64,000 nt of DNA from Thiomonas arsenitoxydans (GTDB lineage: Bacteria > Pseudomonadota > Gammaproteobacteria > Burkholderiales > Burkholderiaceae_C): the NCBI RefSeq assembly GCF_000253115.1, contig NC_014145.1:248001-312000 (forward strand), read 5' to 3'. Shown here piece by piece: positions 8,111-15,928 of the stretch. Both the position numbers and the translations under genes were made by a program. Numbering within the stretch: the stretch's first letter is position 1; each line of letters opens with the position of its first letter. The notes under the pieces are model-generated. The model saw only the letters and a list, made by a program, of their open reading frames with translations, was not told the DNA's origin and did not search any database.

Positions 8111-8961
8111 CGGAAAACCATCCGATCGTCGGCGCGGCCCGCTCAGCCCCCTGCCCTACGGCCTGTGCCGTCCGTGGCTTTTTCACCGCGCTGGCCATCG
8201 GGCTGCTCGGCGGCCTGGTCGGCCTGGGCGGGGCGGAGTTTCGTCTGCCGGTGCTGGTCGGGCTGTTCGATCTGGCGACGCTGCAGGCGGTGATCGCCAA
8301 CAAGGCGCTGTCGCTGCTGGTGGTGGGCGTGGCGATCGTCGCCCGGCTGCACGCCGTGCCGCTGGCGGTTTTGCTGCCGCATTGGCCCGTGGTGCTCAAC
8401 CTGTTGGCGGGCAGTCTGCTCGGCGCTTGGTGGGCCGCGGGCTGGGCGATGCGCCTGCCGCGCAAGACGCTCGATGGCGTGTTGCTGGTTCTGCTCATTC
8501 TGTTGGCCTGCACCATGGCGGCCGAGCAGGTGTTCGGCCTGCGCGCCCTGCCCAATCTCGCACAGATTCTGTCGCCCTGGGGGCATGCAGCGCTGGGCAT
8601 CGCCGCCGGGTTGGTGATCGGCCTATTCGCCGCGGTGATGGGCGTGGCCGGGGGCGAGCTGCTGATTCCGACCATCGTGCTGCTGTGGGGGCTGGACCTC
8701 AAGCTCGCGGGCAGCCTGTCGCTGCTGGTGTCGCTGCCGACCATGATCGTGGGATTTGCCCGCTACCGCGAAAGCGCGGCGTTCGCCGTGCTGCGCACCC
8801 ATCGCGCGCTGCTGCTGAGCATGGCCGCAGGTTCATTGCTCGGCGCGCTGCTGGGCGGGCTGCTGCTGGGCGTCGTGCCCACCGACGGCCTCGGTCTGCT
8901 GCTGGCGCTGATTCTGGCGGTCTCGGCGTGGAAAGTGTTTCGCCACCGGCGTTCCTCCTGA
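8107..8961 (+). CDS. TauE/SafE-family membrane permease
   Basis: A 284-residue, very hydrophobic protein with about eight membrane segments and the family glycine motifs: GLLGGLVGLGGAEFRLPVL near residue 35 and GLFAAVMGVAGGELLIP near residue 175, an inverted-repeat layout. TauE/SafE proteins move sulfite, sulfonates or related small anions. The start codon overlaps the modC stop, so it is translated with the molybdate transporter. That coupling suggests an anion linked to molybdenum metabolism (sulfate/sulfite balance, or the oxyanion itself), but the substrate is not known. The family is secure, the role inferred. Confidence 0.85.
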   Translation: MTENHPIVGAARSAPCPTACAVRGFFTALAIGLLGGLVGLGGAEFRLPVLVGLFDLATLQAVIANKALSLLVVGVAIVARLHAVPLAVLLPHWPVVLNLLAGSLLGAWWAAGWAMRLPRKTLDGVLLVLLILLACTMAAEQVFGLRALPNLAQILSPWGHAALGIAAGLVIGLFAAVMGVAGGELLIPTIVLLWGLDLKLAGSLSLLVSLPTMIVGFARYRESAAFAVLRTHRALLLSMAAGSLLGALLGGLLLGVVPTDGLGLLLALILAVSAWKVFRHRRSS

Positions 8962-8982
8962 ACACCATAAGGAAAGTTTGTC

Positions 8983-9768
8983 ATGCAAATCGTTTTGCTC
9001 ACCCGTCGCCGCCTCGCTCTCGGCGGTTTGATGGCGCTGCTGCCCGCGGCGCGCGCACTGGCTGCCGATCCCGCCGGGCTGCTGCTCATGGCTGGCGCCG
9101 GTTACAAGCGCCCGGTCGAGGCGCTGTGCGCCGACTTCACCCGCGACACCGGCATTGCGGTGGAGCGCAGCTATGGCAATCTGCAGCAAATCTTTGCCCA
9201 GGCTCGCGCCAGCGGGCGGGTGGATGTGCTGATCGGCGACGCCGATTTCATCGACCACGCCAAAGACCTCAACCTGCCGCAGCGCCAGATACTCGGCCAG
9301 GGCAAGCTGGTGCTGGCGTGGCGGCGCAAGCTGCTGGGACGCCGCAGCCCCGACCCGATCATCGACCCGGTGCGCGACCTGCCCGAGATGCAGTCCATCA
9401 CCCTGCCCAACCCGCAGCAAGCGATTTACGGCCGAGCCGCCGAGCAATGGCTCAAGGCCAAGGGCCTGTGGGCGCCGCTGCAGGACAAGCTCAAAATCGT
9501 GCAGACCGTGCCGCAGGTCAGCGCCTACCTCACCTCGGGGCAGATCGACGCCGGTTTTCTCAACCTCACCGAGGTACTGGCGGTCAAGGGGCAGCTCGGC
9601 GGCTACCTCGAACTCCAGCCGGGGGCGGATAGCTATGCGCCCATCGACATCGTCGCCGCATTCCCCGAGCAGACGGTACAGCCCGAAACCGCGGCCAGCC
9701 GCGCCCGCTTTGCGCAGTTCTTGCAAAGCGCGCAGGCGCAGGAGATTTTGCGCCGCGCCGGGCTGTGA
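8983..9768 (+). CDS. Second ModA-like oxyanion-binding protein
   Basis: A 261-residue exported protein; the N-terminus has TRRRLALGG before a hydrophobic stretch ending ALAAD, so either Sec or a twin-arginine signal is possible. The body has the ModA/PBP-II pattern (FTRDTGIAVERSYGNLQQIF, then VDVLIGDADFIDHAK, then SGQIDAGFLNLTEVL) but differs strongly from the upstream modA and lacks its AASDL opening. It binds a small oxyanion by family; molybdate, tungstate or another anion is possible. It is followed after 10 bp by a second ModB-like permease, and no ATPase gene accompanies the pair. Confidence 0.8.
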   Translation: MQIVLLTRRRLALGGLMALLPAARALAADPAGLLLMAGAGYKRPVEALCADFTRDTGIAVERSYGNLQQIFAQARASGRVDVLIGDADFIDHAKDLNLPQRQILGQGKLVLAWRRKLLGRRSPDPIIDPVRDLPEMQSITLPNPQQAIYGRAAEQWLKAKGLWAPLQDKLKIVQTVPQVSAYLTSGQIDAGFLNLTEVLAVKGQLGGYLELQPGADSYAPIDIVAAFPEQTVQPETAASRARFAQFLQSAQAQEILRRAGL

Positions 9769-9778
9769 GCCTTGCCGC

Positions 9779-10474
9779 ATGTCCGTCCTCACCCCGGATG
9801 CGGTCAAGGCGCTGTGGCTGAGCGTGCAAATCGCCCTGCTGGCGCTGCCCGCTTACGCCGCGGCCGCCGTGCTGTTGGGTTACGCACTGCAATTCGGCCT
9901 GCGCCGACCGGCTTGGTTGGACGCGCTGATCACCATCCCGCTGGTGTTTCCGCCGGTGGTCATCGGCTTTGCCCTGCTGTGGCTGCTGGGGCGCGAGAGC
10001 CTGCTCGGGCGCGCGCTGCAGCTCGTCGGCGTGAATTTTGTGTTCACCTTTCCGGGGCTGCTGCTGGCGGCTTTCATCGCCGGGCTGCCGCTGGCAGTCA
10101 AGACCCTGCAGACCGCGCTGCAGACGCATCCCCGCGTGTGGCACGAGGTGGCGCTCACCCTGGGGCGCGGGCCGGTCAATGTGTACCTCACCATGCACCT
10201 GCCGATTGCCCTGCCCGCCTTGCTCGGCGGGCTGCTGCTGGCGCTGGCGCGCGGCATGGGCGAGGTGGGGATTTCGCTCATGCTCGGCGGCAACATCCTC
10301 GGCCGCACCGAAACCCTGTCGCTGGCGATTTTCAACACCGTGACCACGGGCGACTACGCCCAGGCGGCCTGGCTCAGCGCCTTGCTGGGCGGGTTCAGCC
10401 TGGTGCTGTTCGTTGCCGTGCGTCTGCTGCAAAACAAGGAGCTTGCCAAACATGATGTACTTCACCCAGGCTGA
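9779..10474 (+). CDS. Second ModB-like ABC permease
   Basis: The 231-residue membrane protein has six hydrophobic segments, a docking loop (HEVALTLGRGPVNVYLTMHL, near residue 125) and a GEVGISLMLGGNILGRTETLS stretch (abridged) matching ModB. It pairs with the ModA-like gene just upstream. No second ModC is present, so the likely partner is the ModC at 7022-8110. It overlaps modD by 23 bp. Start ATG at 9779 lacks a strong ribosome site but fits the family N-terminus. Confidence 0.85.
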   Translation: MSVLTPDAVKALWLSVQIALLALPAYAAAAVLLGYALQFGLRRPAWLDALITIPLVFPPVVIGFALLWLLGRESLLGRALQLVGVNFVFTFPGLLLAAFIAGLPLAVKTLQTALQTHPRVWHEVALTLGRGPVNVYLTMHLPIALPALLGGLLLALARGMGEVGISLMLGGNILGRTETLSLAIFNTVTTGDYAQAAWLSALLGGFSLVLFVAVRLLQNKELAKHDVLHPG

Positions 10475-11294
10475 CATCGATCAGCTCATTCTCGAAGACC
10501 TGCCGCTGCACGACGAAACCACGCGGGCGCTGGCGCTGCCCGACGTGCCCGGCAGCCTCACCTACTGCGCACGCCAGCCCGGCGTGCTCGCGGGCCTGGC
10601 GCCGCTGCTGCGCCTGGCGCAATCGCTGGGTTTGCGCCCCGAGCCGCTCGCGACCGATGGCGACACTACCGCGCCGGGGCAGGCGGTGCTGCGGCTGCAC
10701 GGCAACGCGCACGCGCTGCACATGGCCTGGAAACAGGGCATGAACCTGATCGAATACCTGAGCGGCATCGCCAGCGCCACGCGGCAGATGGTCGATGCCG
10801 CGCGCGCGGGCAATCCACGCATTCAGGTCGCGGGCACGCGCAAGGCGCATCCCGGAGCGCGCAAGCTGCAGCACTACGCCGTGCTGTGCGGCGGCGGCAT
10901 GGTGCACCGCGCCGGGCTGTCGGAAACCATTCTGGTGTTCGCCCAGCACCGCGCCTTTCTGCCTGATCTGGATGCGGCGCAACTGGTGGCGCGCGCCAAG
11001 GCGCACAGCCCGGAGAAATTCGTGCTCATCGAGGCCGAAAGCGCTGATGACGCACTGGTCGCCGCCCGCGCCGGGGCGGACGGCGTGCAGCTCGACAAAA
11101 TGTCGCCCGCGCAACTGACCGCGCTCGTGCCGCAACTGCGCGCGCTGCAGCCGCGGCTGACCATCAATGCCGCAGGCGGCATCCGCCCCGACAACGCCGC
11201 AGCGTTTGCCGCCAGCGGCGTGGACGTGCTCGTGACCTCCAGCCTGTACAACGCCAAGGCCGCCGACTTCGGCGCGGTGATGCAGCGGCTGTGA
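10452..11294 (+). CDS. modD: ModD, quinolinate-phosphoribosyltransferase-like protein of molybdenum operons
   Basis: This 280-residue protein has the NadC-like two-domain fold. An N-terminal part begins with YFTQADIDQLILEDLPLHD, and a barrel carries GTRKAHPGARKLQHYAVLCGG (abridged), FVLIEAESADDA and NAAGGIRPDNAAAFAASGVD. These are ModD hallmarks, with the C-terminal VTSSLYNAKAADFG. ModD is found in molybdate operons of several proteobacteria, but its reaction is unproven. ATG at 10452 follows AAGGAG by 10 nt. It is the last gene of the cluster, with a GC-rich hairpin after it. Confidence 0.88.
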   Translation: MMYFTQADIDQLILEDLPLHDETTRALALPDVPGSLTYCARQPGVLAGLAPLLRLAQSLGLRPEPLATDGDTTAPGQAVLRLHGNAHALHMAWKQGMNLIEYLSGIASATRQMVDAARAGNPRIQVAGTRKAHPGARKLQHYAVLCGGGMVHRAGLSETILVFAQHRAFLPDLDAAQLVARAKAHSPEKFVLIEAESADDALVAARAGADGVQLDKMSPAQLTALVPQLRALQPRLTINAAGGIRPDNAAAFAASGVDVLVTSSLYNAKAADFGAVMQRL

Positions 11295-11329
11295 ACTCTC
11301 TCGCGCCGCCGTCGAGAATGCGGTTCGCG

Positions 11330-11352
11330 GTGGCGGGGTCGGCCCCCGCCAC
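11330..11352. terminator. GC-rich hairpin between convergent genes
   Basis: A 9-bp perfect stem (GTGGCGGGG at 11330-11338 with 11344-11352) and 5-nt loop sits between modD and the convergent P-type ATPase. There is no U-run on either side, so it may be a weak or factor-assisted terminator. Confidence 0.45.
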
Positions 11353-11362
11353 GGATGCGCCG

Positions 11363-14032
11363 TCACATGCGCTGCAGGCCCATTCGCCGCCACAACCCCT
11401 TTTCGATCTCGATGGCGGCAAACACCGCCAGGCTCAGCCCCAGGATCATCGCCCACGACGACGGCGGCAGCGCCGCGCCGCCGAGCAGTGACTGCAGCGG
11501 CGGCGCATAGGTGAACGCCAGCTGCAGCAGCACCAGCAAAATGGCCACCGCCAGCGCCACCGGATTGCCGTGCAACAGGGTGCGATGCAGCGCCGAGGCG
11601 GTGTAGCTGCGCACCTGAAACAGATAGGCCAGTTCGGCGAAGGCCAGCATATTGACCGCTGCGGTGCGTGCAAGCTCAAGGCTGCTGCCGCGTGCCAGTT
11701 CCCATTCGAAAATACCGAAGGTTGTTGCACCCATCAGCAGGCTGACGAACCCGATGCGCACCAGCATGGAGCGGGTGATCAGCGGCTCGGCGGGTGAGCG
11801 CGGCGGCCGCTGCATGACGTCGATTTCGGGCGGCTCGAAGGCCAGCGCCAGCGACAGCGTGACCGCGGAGACCATGTTCACCCACAGGATCTGGCTGGCG
11901 GTGACCGGCAGGGCCAGTCCCGCCAGCAGGGCAAACAAAATCACGCCAGCCTCGCCGATATTCGTCGGCAGGATGAATAGCAGCGACTTCTTGATGTTGT
12001 CGAACACCGCGCGGCCTTCGCGCACGGCGCGGGCGATGGTGGCGAAGTTGTCATCGGTGAGAACCAGATCGGCGGCCTCGCGCGCGGCGTCTGTGCCTCG
12101 CCGCCCCATCGCCACGCCGATATCGGCGGCCTTGAGCGCCGGTGCGTCGTTCACGCCGTCGCCGGTCATGGCGACGAGTTCGCCGTCGGCCTGCAGCGCG
12201 CGCACCAACCGGAGTTTGTGTTCCGGGCTGGCGCGGGCGATGACGTCGGTCTGGAGCAAGGCGCGGCGCAAGGCGGCCTCATCGAGTGGGTCGATGCGTG
12301 CACCGTCGAGCGGCAACGCGGCATTCAGCCCGATCTGCGCACCGATGGCTGCGGCGGTTGCGGCGTGGTCGCCGGTGATCATTTTCACCCGCATTCCGGC
12401 ACGCTGACACTCGGCCACTGCGGCAACGGCCTCATCGCGCGGCGGATCGATCAGGCCCGCCAGGCCCAGCAGGGTGAACCGCGGCGTGATGTCGGCGACG
12501 GTTAGTTGCGCCATGTCTGAGGCGGCTTCGCAGCGTGCCAGCGCCAGCACGCGCAAGCCCGATTGCGCTGCCCGCTCGATGGCCGCGAGCCAGTCGGACT
12601 GCACCACCGGCGCGCCATTCGCCTCCAGCGTGCACAAGGCGAGCACCTGTTCCGGCGCGCCCTTGAGCAGAATGAACGCCTTGCCCTGGGGGTCGCGATG
12701 CAGCGTGGCCATGTAGCGCAGTTCGGATTCGAAGGGGATGGCATCGACCCGCGGAAACTGCGCACACAGCGCCGCCCCGTCGAGACCGGCTTTGTAGGCC
12801 AGCGCCAGCAGCGCGCCCTCGGTGGGATCGCCGACGAGTTGCCATTGCTGCTGCGCATCTTGCTGCAATTGCGCGTCGTTGCACAGCAATGCGCAGGTGG
12901 CGAGCGCCTGCAGCGCGTCATGCTGCGCCGGATGGATTGGCTTGCCCGCGGAAGTGAACACGCCAATCGGCGCGTAGCCCGCGCCGCTGACGGCGAGTTC
13001 GCATCCCGTCAGCATGACCCGCACCGCGGTCATTTCGTTGCGGGTGAGCGTGCCGGTTTTGTCGGTGCAGATCACGGTGACCGAGCCCAGGGTTTCGACG
13101 GCGGGAAGGCGAAGCAGCACGGCGCGCTGACGCGCCATATTGCGCGTGCCGATCGCCAGCACGATGGTGACGATGGCCGGCAGGCCCTCGGGAATCGCCG
13201 CAACCGCGAGCCCGACCACGGCGAGAAACACATCGAACATGGGCATATGCCGCACGGCAACCCCAAAGGCGAAGGTCAGGGCGCTCAACAGCAGAATCAC
13301 CCAGGTGATCTGGCGCGAAAAGCGGCCGAGGCGGCGCGTCAGCGGGGTTTCCAGCACGGCGGCCTCGCGCACCATATCGCCGATGCGGCCGATTTCCGTC
13401 GTGCGCCCGGTTTCCACCACCACACCCCGCCCCTGGCCGCAGCGCACTACGGTTCCGGCGTAGGCCATGCAGCGGCGTTCCGCCACGGGCGTTGCCTGGT
13501 CTACTGCTGCGGTGTCCTTCTCGGTGGCCACTGATTCGCCCGTCAGCGCAGATTCGTCGATGCGCAGTTTTTTGACCTACAGCAAGCGCAAGTCGGCTGG
13601 AACCCGGGCGCCGGATTCCAGCAATACCAGGTCACCGGGCACCAACTCGGACGCGTCGCACTCGGCATACACCCCGTCGCGCAGCACGGTGGCCCGGCTG
13701 GCGAGCATGGCGCGCACCGCGGCCAGCGCTTGCTCAGCCTTTCCCTCCTGCACAAAGCCGATCACGGCGTTGATCAGCACCACTCCCAAGATGACCGCGG
13801 TGTCCACATAGTCACGCAGCAGCAATGTGACCCACCCTGCGGCGAGCAACACATAAATCAGCGGATTATGAAATTGCAGCGCGAAGCGGAGCAAAGGGCC
13901 ACGCCGGGGCGGGGCGGGCAGGCTATTGGGGCCCTGCTCACGCAGGCGCCGCCTGGCTTCGTCCGCGCTCAGGCCGCGCTGCGCATCGCTTTGCAAGGCC
14001 GCCAGCGCGTCAGTCGCTTCGCAAGCATGCCA
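11363..14032 (-). pseudogene. P2-type cation-transporting ATPase with internal TAG and no clear start
   Basis: All catalytic parts of a HAD-type cation pump are present: CESATLTGES-like actuator loop (ALTGES visible at 13540 region), TM4 PEGLPAIVTIVLAIG, phosphorylation site DKTGTLTRNEMTA, MITGDHAATAAAIG, and the hinge GDGVNDAPALKAADIG. One codon at 13577-13579 is TAG, exactly where relatives read Glu in the LRLLEVK segment, so a single GAG-to-TAG change explains it. The frame is otherwise continuous. At the 5' end homology begins at the Trp codon at 14030-14032, but a palindromic repeat element starts directly there and no ATG is in frame. The gene is probably dead or makes only fragments. 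PEGLP suggests the Ca2+/Na+-type subgroup; the ion is uncertain. Confidence 0.85.
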
Positions 14033-14136
14033 GAGAGCGCCCCCAGGCCACCGCTTTGCAGCGGCCGCCCCCCGAGCGGCTTGCAAGCCGCCAGGTGGAT
14101 AAGAAAACTGGGGGCGGCCCGGCGTTTTCTCATAAG
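14033..14136 (+). repeat. Palindromic repeat element, copy 1 (subfamily with GAGAGCGCCCCCAG head)
   Basis: The element has the head GAGAGCGCCCCCAG, the small stem CCGCTTTGCAGCGG, the perfect 16-bp palindrome GCGGCTTGCAAGCCGC (14076-14091) and the terminal hairpin: AGAAAAC (14102-14108), a 15-nt loop TGGGGGCGGCCCGGC, and GTTTTCT (14124-14130). The same order recurs at four other sites. This copy abuts the truncated 5' end of the P-type ATPase and appears to have replaced its start. Confidence 0.85.
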
Positions 14137-14324
14137 GTTGTTCGGGAAGGGGCACGGGCGCTCGCTGATGGCCGGAATGCGCAAAGATTAGCAGCGCATA
14201 TTCTGGGTTCGGATGACACCGCGCACACCTCTGCAAGCACCTTGTCACATCTTCTCACCGCTGTCGGCTTGCAGTCGCAGCACAATCAAAAAACGCAACT
14301 GCGCAACCGCGCGAGGAGACAACG

Positions 14325-14834
14325 ATGTTCCAACTGAAGCGTTCATCAAAATCGCTCATTCCCGCACTCTGCATGACCGCCTTGGCGCTGTCAGCAGGCT
14401 CGGCCTTTGCCGCGACCGCACCGGCGGGCAAGTTCACCGCCACGGCCAAAGTCTCGTCGATCGACGAGGCCGCAGCGCAAGGCGCGCAAATTTTCGCCAA
14501 CGACACCTTCGGCACCAAGCAGACCTGGGTGCCGGCCAACGCCTTCAGCAGCCATCTCATGACCTGCGCCGCCTGCCACACGGACGGCGGCAAAACCGAG
14601 GGCACGACCCCGGCGGGCGCTCACCTGCCCAGTCTGATCGGCGCAGCGGCCAACTATCCGAAATTCAAGGCCAAGAAGCACGCGGTCTACACCCTGGAGC
14701 GGCAGATTGTGCATTGCGTGCGCGCCGGCATCGTCGGCAAGCCCCCGGCGTATAACAGCCCGGAAATGATCGACCTCGTGGCCTATCTCACCCAGATCTC
14801 CAAGGGCGCCACCATGGGGCAGCAATTCAAGTGA
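14325..14834 (+). CDS. Exported monohaem cytochrome c, SoxA/TsdA-like domain
   Basis: A 169-residue protein with a signal peptide ending AFAA and a single haem site CAACH at residues 81-85. The C-terminal half has ERQIVHCVRAG around residue 125-135 followed by SPEMIDLVAYLTQISKG, the pattern of thiosulfate dehydrogenase (TsdA) and SoxA-type domains. There, a Cys at this place can serve as the second haem ligand (Cys131 here). TsdA normally has two haem domains; only one is present. It is coupled by a GTGA overlap to a second monohaem cytochrome. A role in periplasmic thiosulfate or related sulfur oxidation is plausible but unproven. Confidence 0.8.
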   Translation: MFQLKRSSKSLIPALCMTALALSAGSAFAATAPAGKFTATAKVSSIDEAAAQGAQIFANDTFGTKQTWVPANAFSSHLMTCAACHTDGGKTEGTTPAGAHLPSLIGAAANYPKFKAKKHAVYTLERQIVHCVRAGIVGKPPAYNSPEMIDLVAYLTQISKGATMGQQFK

Positions 14835-15178
14835 TTGGGCTGCGTCGAATCGTCATCGGCGGCGCGCTCGCCTGGGGAGCGGTTGCCGTAGCGTGGGCCG
14901 CTTCAGCTTCCGATATGCAAAAACTGGCCGAGTCGCAGGGCTGTTTTTCGTGCCACGCGATCAACCATAAGAAGGTCGGGCCGGCTTACACCGCGGTGGC
15001 GCAACGTTACGCTCACAACCCCAACGCCGCGGCCATTCTGCAAGACGCGATTCTCAACGGCCATCAAGGCACATGGGGCGTGATTCCGATGCCCGCTTAC
15101 GCCCCGGACGGCTACCTTAACCCGCATCAGGCGCTCGATCTGGCGAAATGGATTCTGAGCCTCAAGCCCAAACCCTGA
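14831..15178 (+). CDS. Exported class I cytochrome c (c551/c552 type)
   Basis: A small 115-residue cytochrome: signal peptide ending AWAAS, haem site CFSCH at residues 38-42, KVGPAYTAVAQRY just after, and an axial Met in VIPMPAYAP near residue 85. This is the usual layout of small electron-transfer cytochromes. The start is a GTG overlapping the stop of the preceding cytochrome gene, so the two are made together, and this protein is probably the electron acceptor of its partner. Confidence 0.85.
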   Translation: MIGLRRIVIGGALAWGAVAVAWAASASDMQKLAESQGCFSCHAINHKKVGPAYTAVAQRYAHNPNAAAILQDAILNGHQGTWGVIPMPAYAPDGYLNPHQALDLAKWILSLKPKP

Positions 15179-15204
15179 AAAGCGCGCGCAGCCGCGCGCG
15201 GCGC

Positions 15205-15342
15205 TTATTTTTTCTTGTGGCGATCTGGCACGAAGGTGACGATTTCCGGCCGCACCGCATCTGGCGAAATTGGTTTGGGCGGAGATTTGTCCGCCTTGGG
15301 TTTTTTGACTTCCTTGTTCGTCCGTTGCTGACCTTTGGGCAT
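15205..15342 (-). CDS. Small Lys/Pro-rich protein of 45 residues
   Basis: The frame starts at ATG 15342 with a strong ribosome site (AAGGAGCG, 5 nt spacing) and ends at TAA 15205. It begins MPKGQQRTNKEVKKPK, has a Pro-rich middle, and ends RPEIVTFVPDRHKKK. It resembles short, basic proteins annotated as hypothetical in many beta- and gamma-proteobacteria that begin in the same way; function is unknown. It lies after the terminator downstream of the cold-shock gene and has its own ribosome site. Its conserved-looking N-terminus and good start argue that it is real. Confidence 0.65.
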   Translation of the reverse strand: MPKGQQRTNKEVKKPKADKSPPKPISPDAVRPEIVTFVPDRHKKK

Positions 15343-15384
15343 GATGACGCTCCTTGTTGTGTGCATTGTCCCGCATCGGGAATA

Positions 15385-15414
15385 AAAAAACCGCAGCCTT
15401 GGCTGCGGTTTTTT
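15385..15414. terminator. Bidirectional rho-independent terminator
   Basis: An A-run, CCGCAGCC (15391-15398), 2-nt loop, GGCTGCGG (15401-15408) and a T-run form a symmetric terminator. On the minus strand it ends the cold-shock gene; on the plus strand it may stop read-through from the cytochrome genes. Confidence 0.9.
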
Positions 15415-15443
15415 GTTTGAGCCCTTGCGGGATCAGATCATGA

Positions 15444-15653
15444 TCACAGCGGCGTCACGTTCGAAGCCTGCAGGCCCTTGGGGCCTTGCTTGACTTCGAA
15501 TTGCACGCGCTGGTTTTCTGCCAGAGTCTTGAAGCCATTGCCTTGAATTTCGCTGAAATGCACGAACAGATCGGCATCGCCGCCGTCCTGGGCGATGAAG
15601 CCAAAGCCCTTGCTTTCGTTAAACCATTTGACGGCGCCAGTTTGCATAGCCAT
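15444..15653 (-). CDS. Cold-shock-domain protein (CspA family)
   Basis: The 69-residue product contains the RNA-binding motifs [12 protein letters not shown] (RNP1) and DLFVHFSEI (RNP2), the hallmarks of a single cold-shock domain that melts RNA secondary structure. Starts at 15653 or two codons later (MQTGAVKWF) are both possible. Its long upstream region (about 180 bp before the next AT-rich segment) could be the usual cold-shock leader. Confidence 0.95.
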   Translation of the reverse strand: MAMQTGAVKWFNESKGFGFIAQDGGDADLFVHFSEIQGNGFKTLAENQRVQFEVKQGPKGLQASNVTPL

Positions 15654-15928
15654 TTTTGAGTTCCTAAAAAGTGAATGAGCTGCGCAGCAACATGCCAGCG
15701 CAGTGCAGAAACACGCCAGAAATCACTTGGGGAATTCAATCAGGCCGCAAACCGCTGCAGGGCAGACGGATTGGGTTTCGACGATCTTCTTCAAAACGAC
15801 CTACTTTTGCGTTTACTACGGGGTGCATTGTACTCGATACGCACGCTTGCGTGCCTGGTTGCAAAAAAAATGTGGCGCAGAATGCAGATGCGGGCAACAC
15901 CCTGCGCGGCATCAACCGGACCATTTCC

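Noticed and set aside
2771..13579. Stop-codon reassignment or regular read-through to explain the TAA and TAG
   Set aside because: All other genes use TAA, TAG and TGA as normal stops and only two genes are hit; mutation or sequencing error is simpler.
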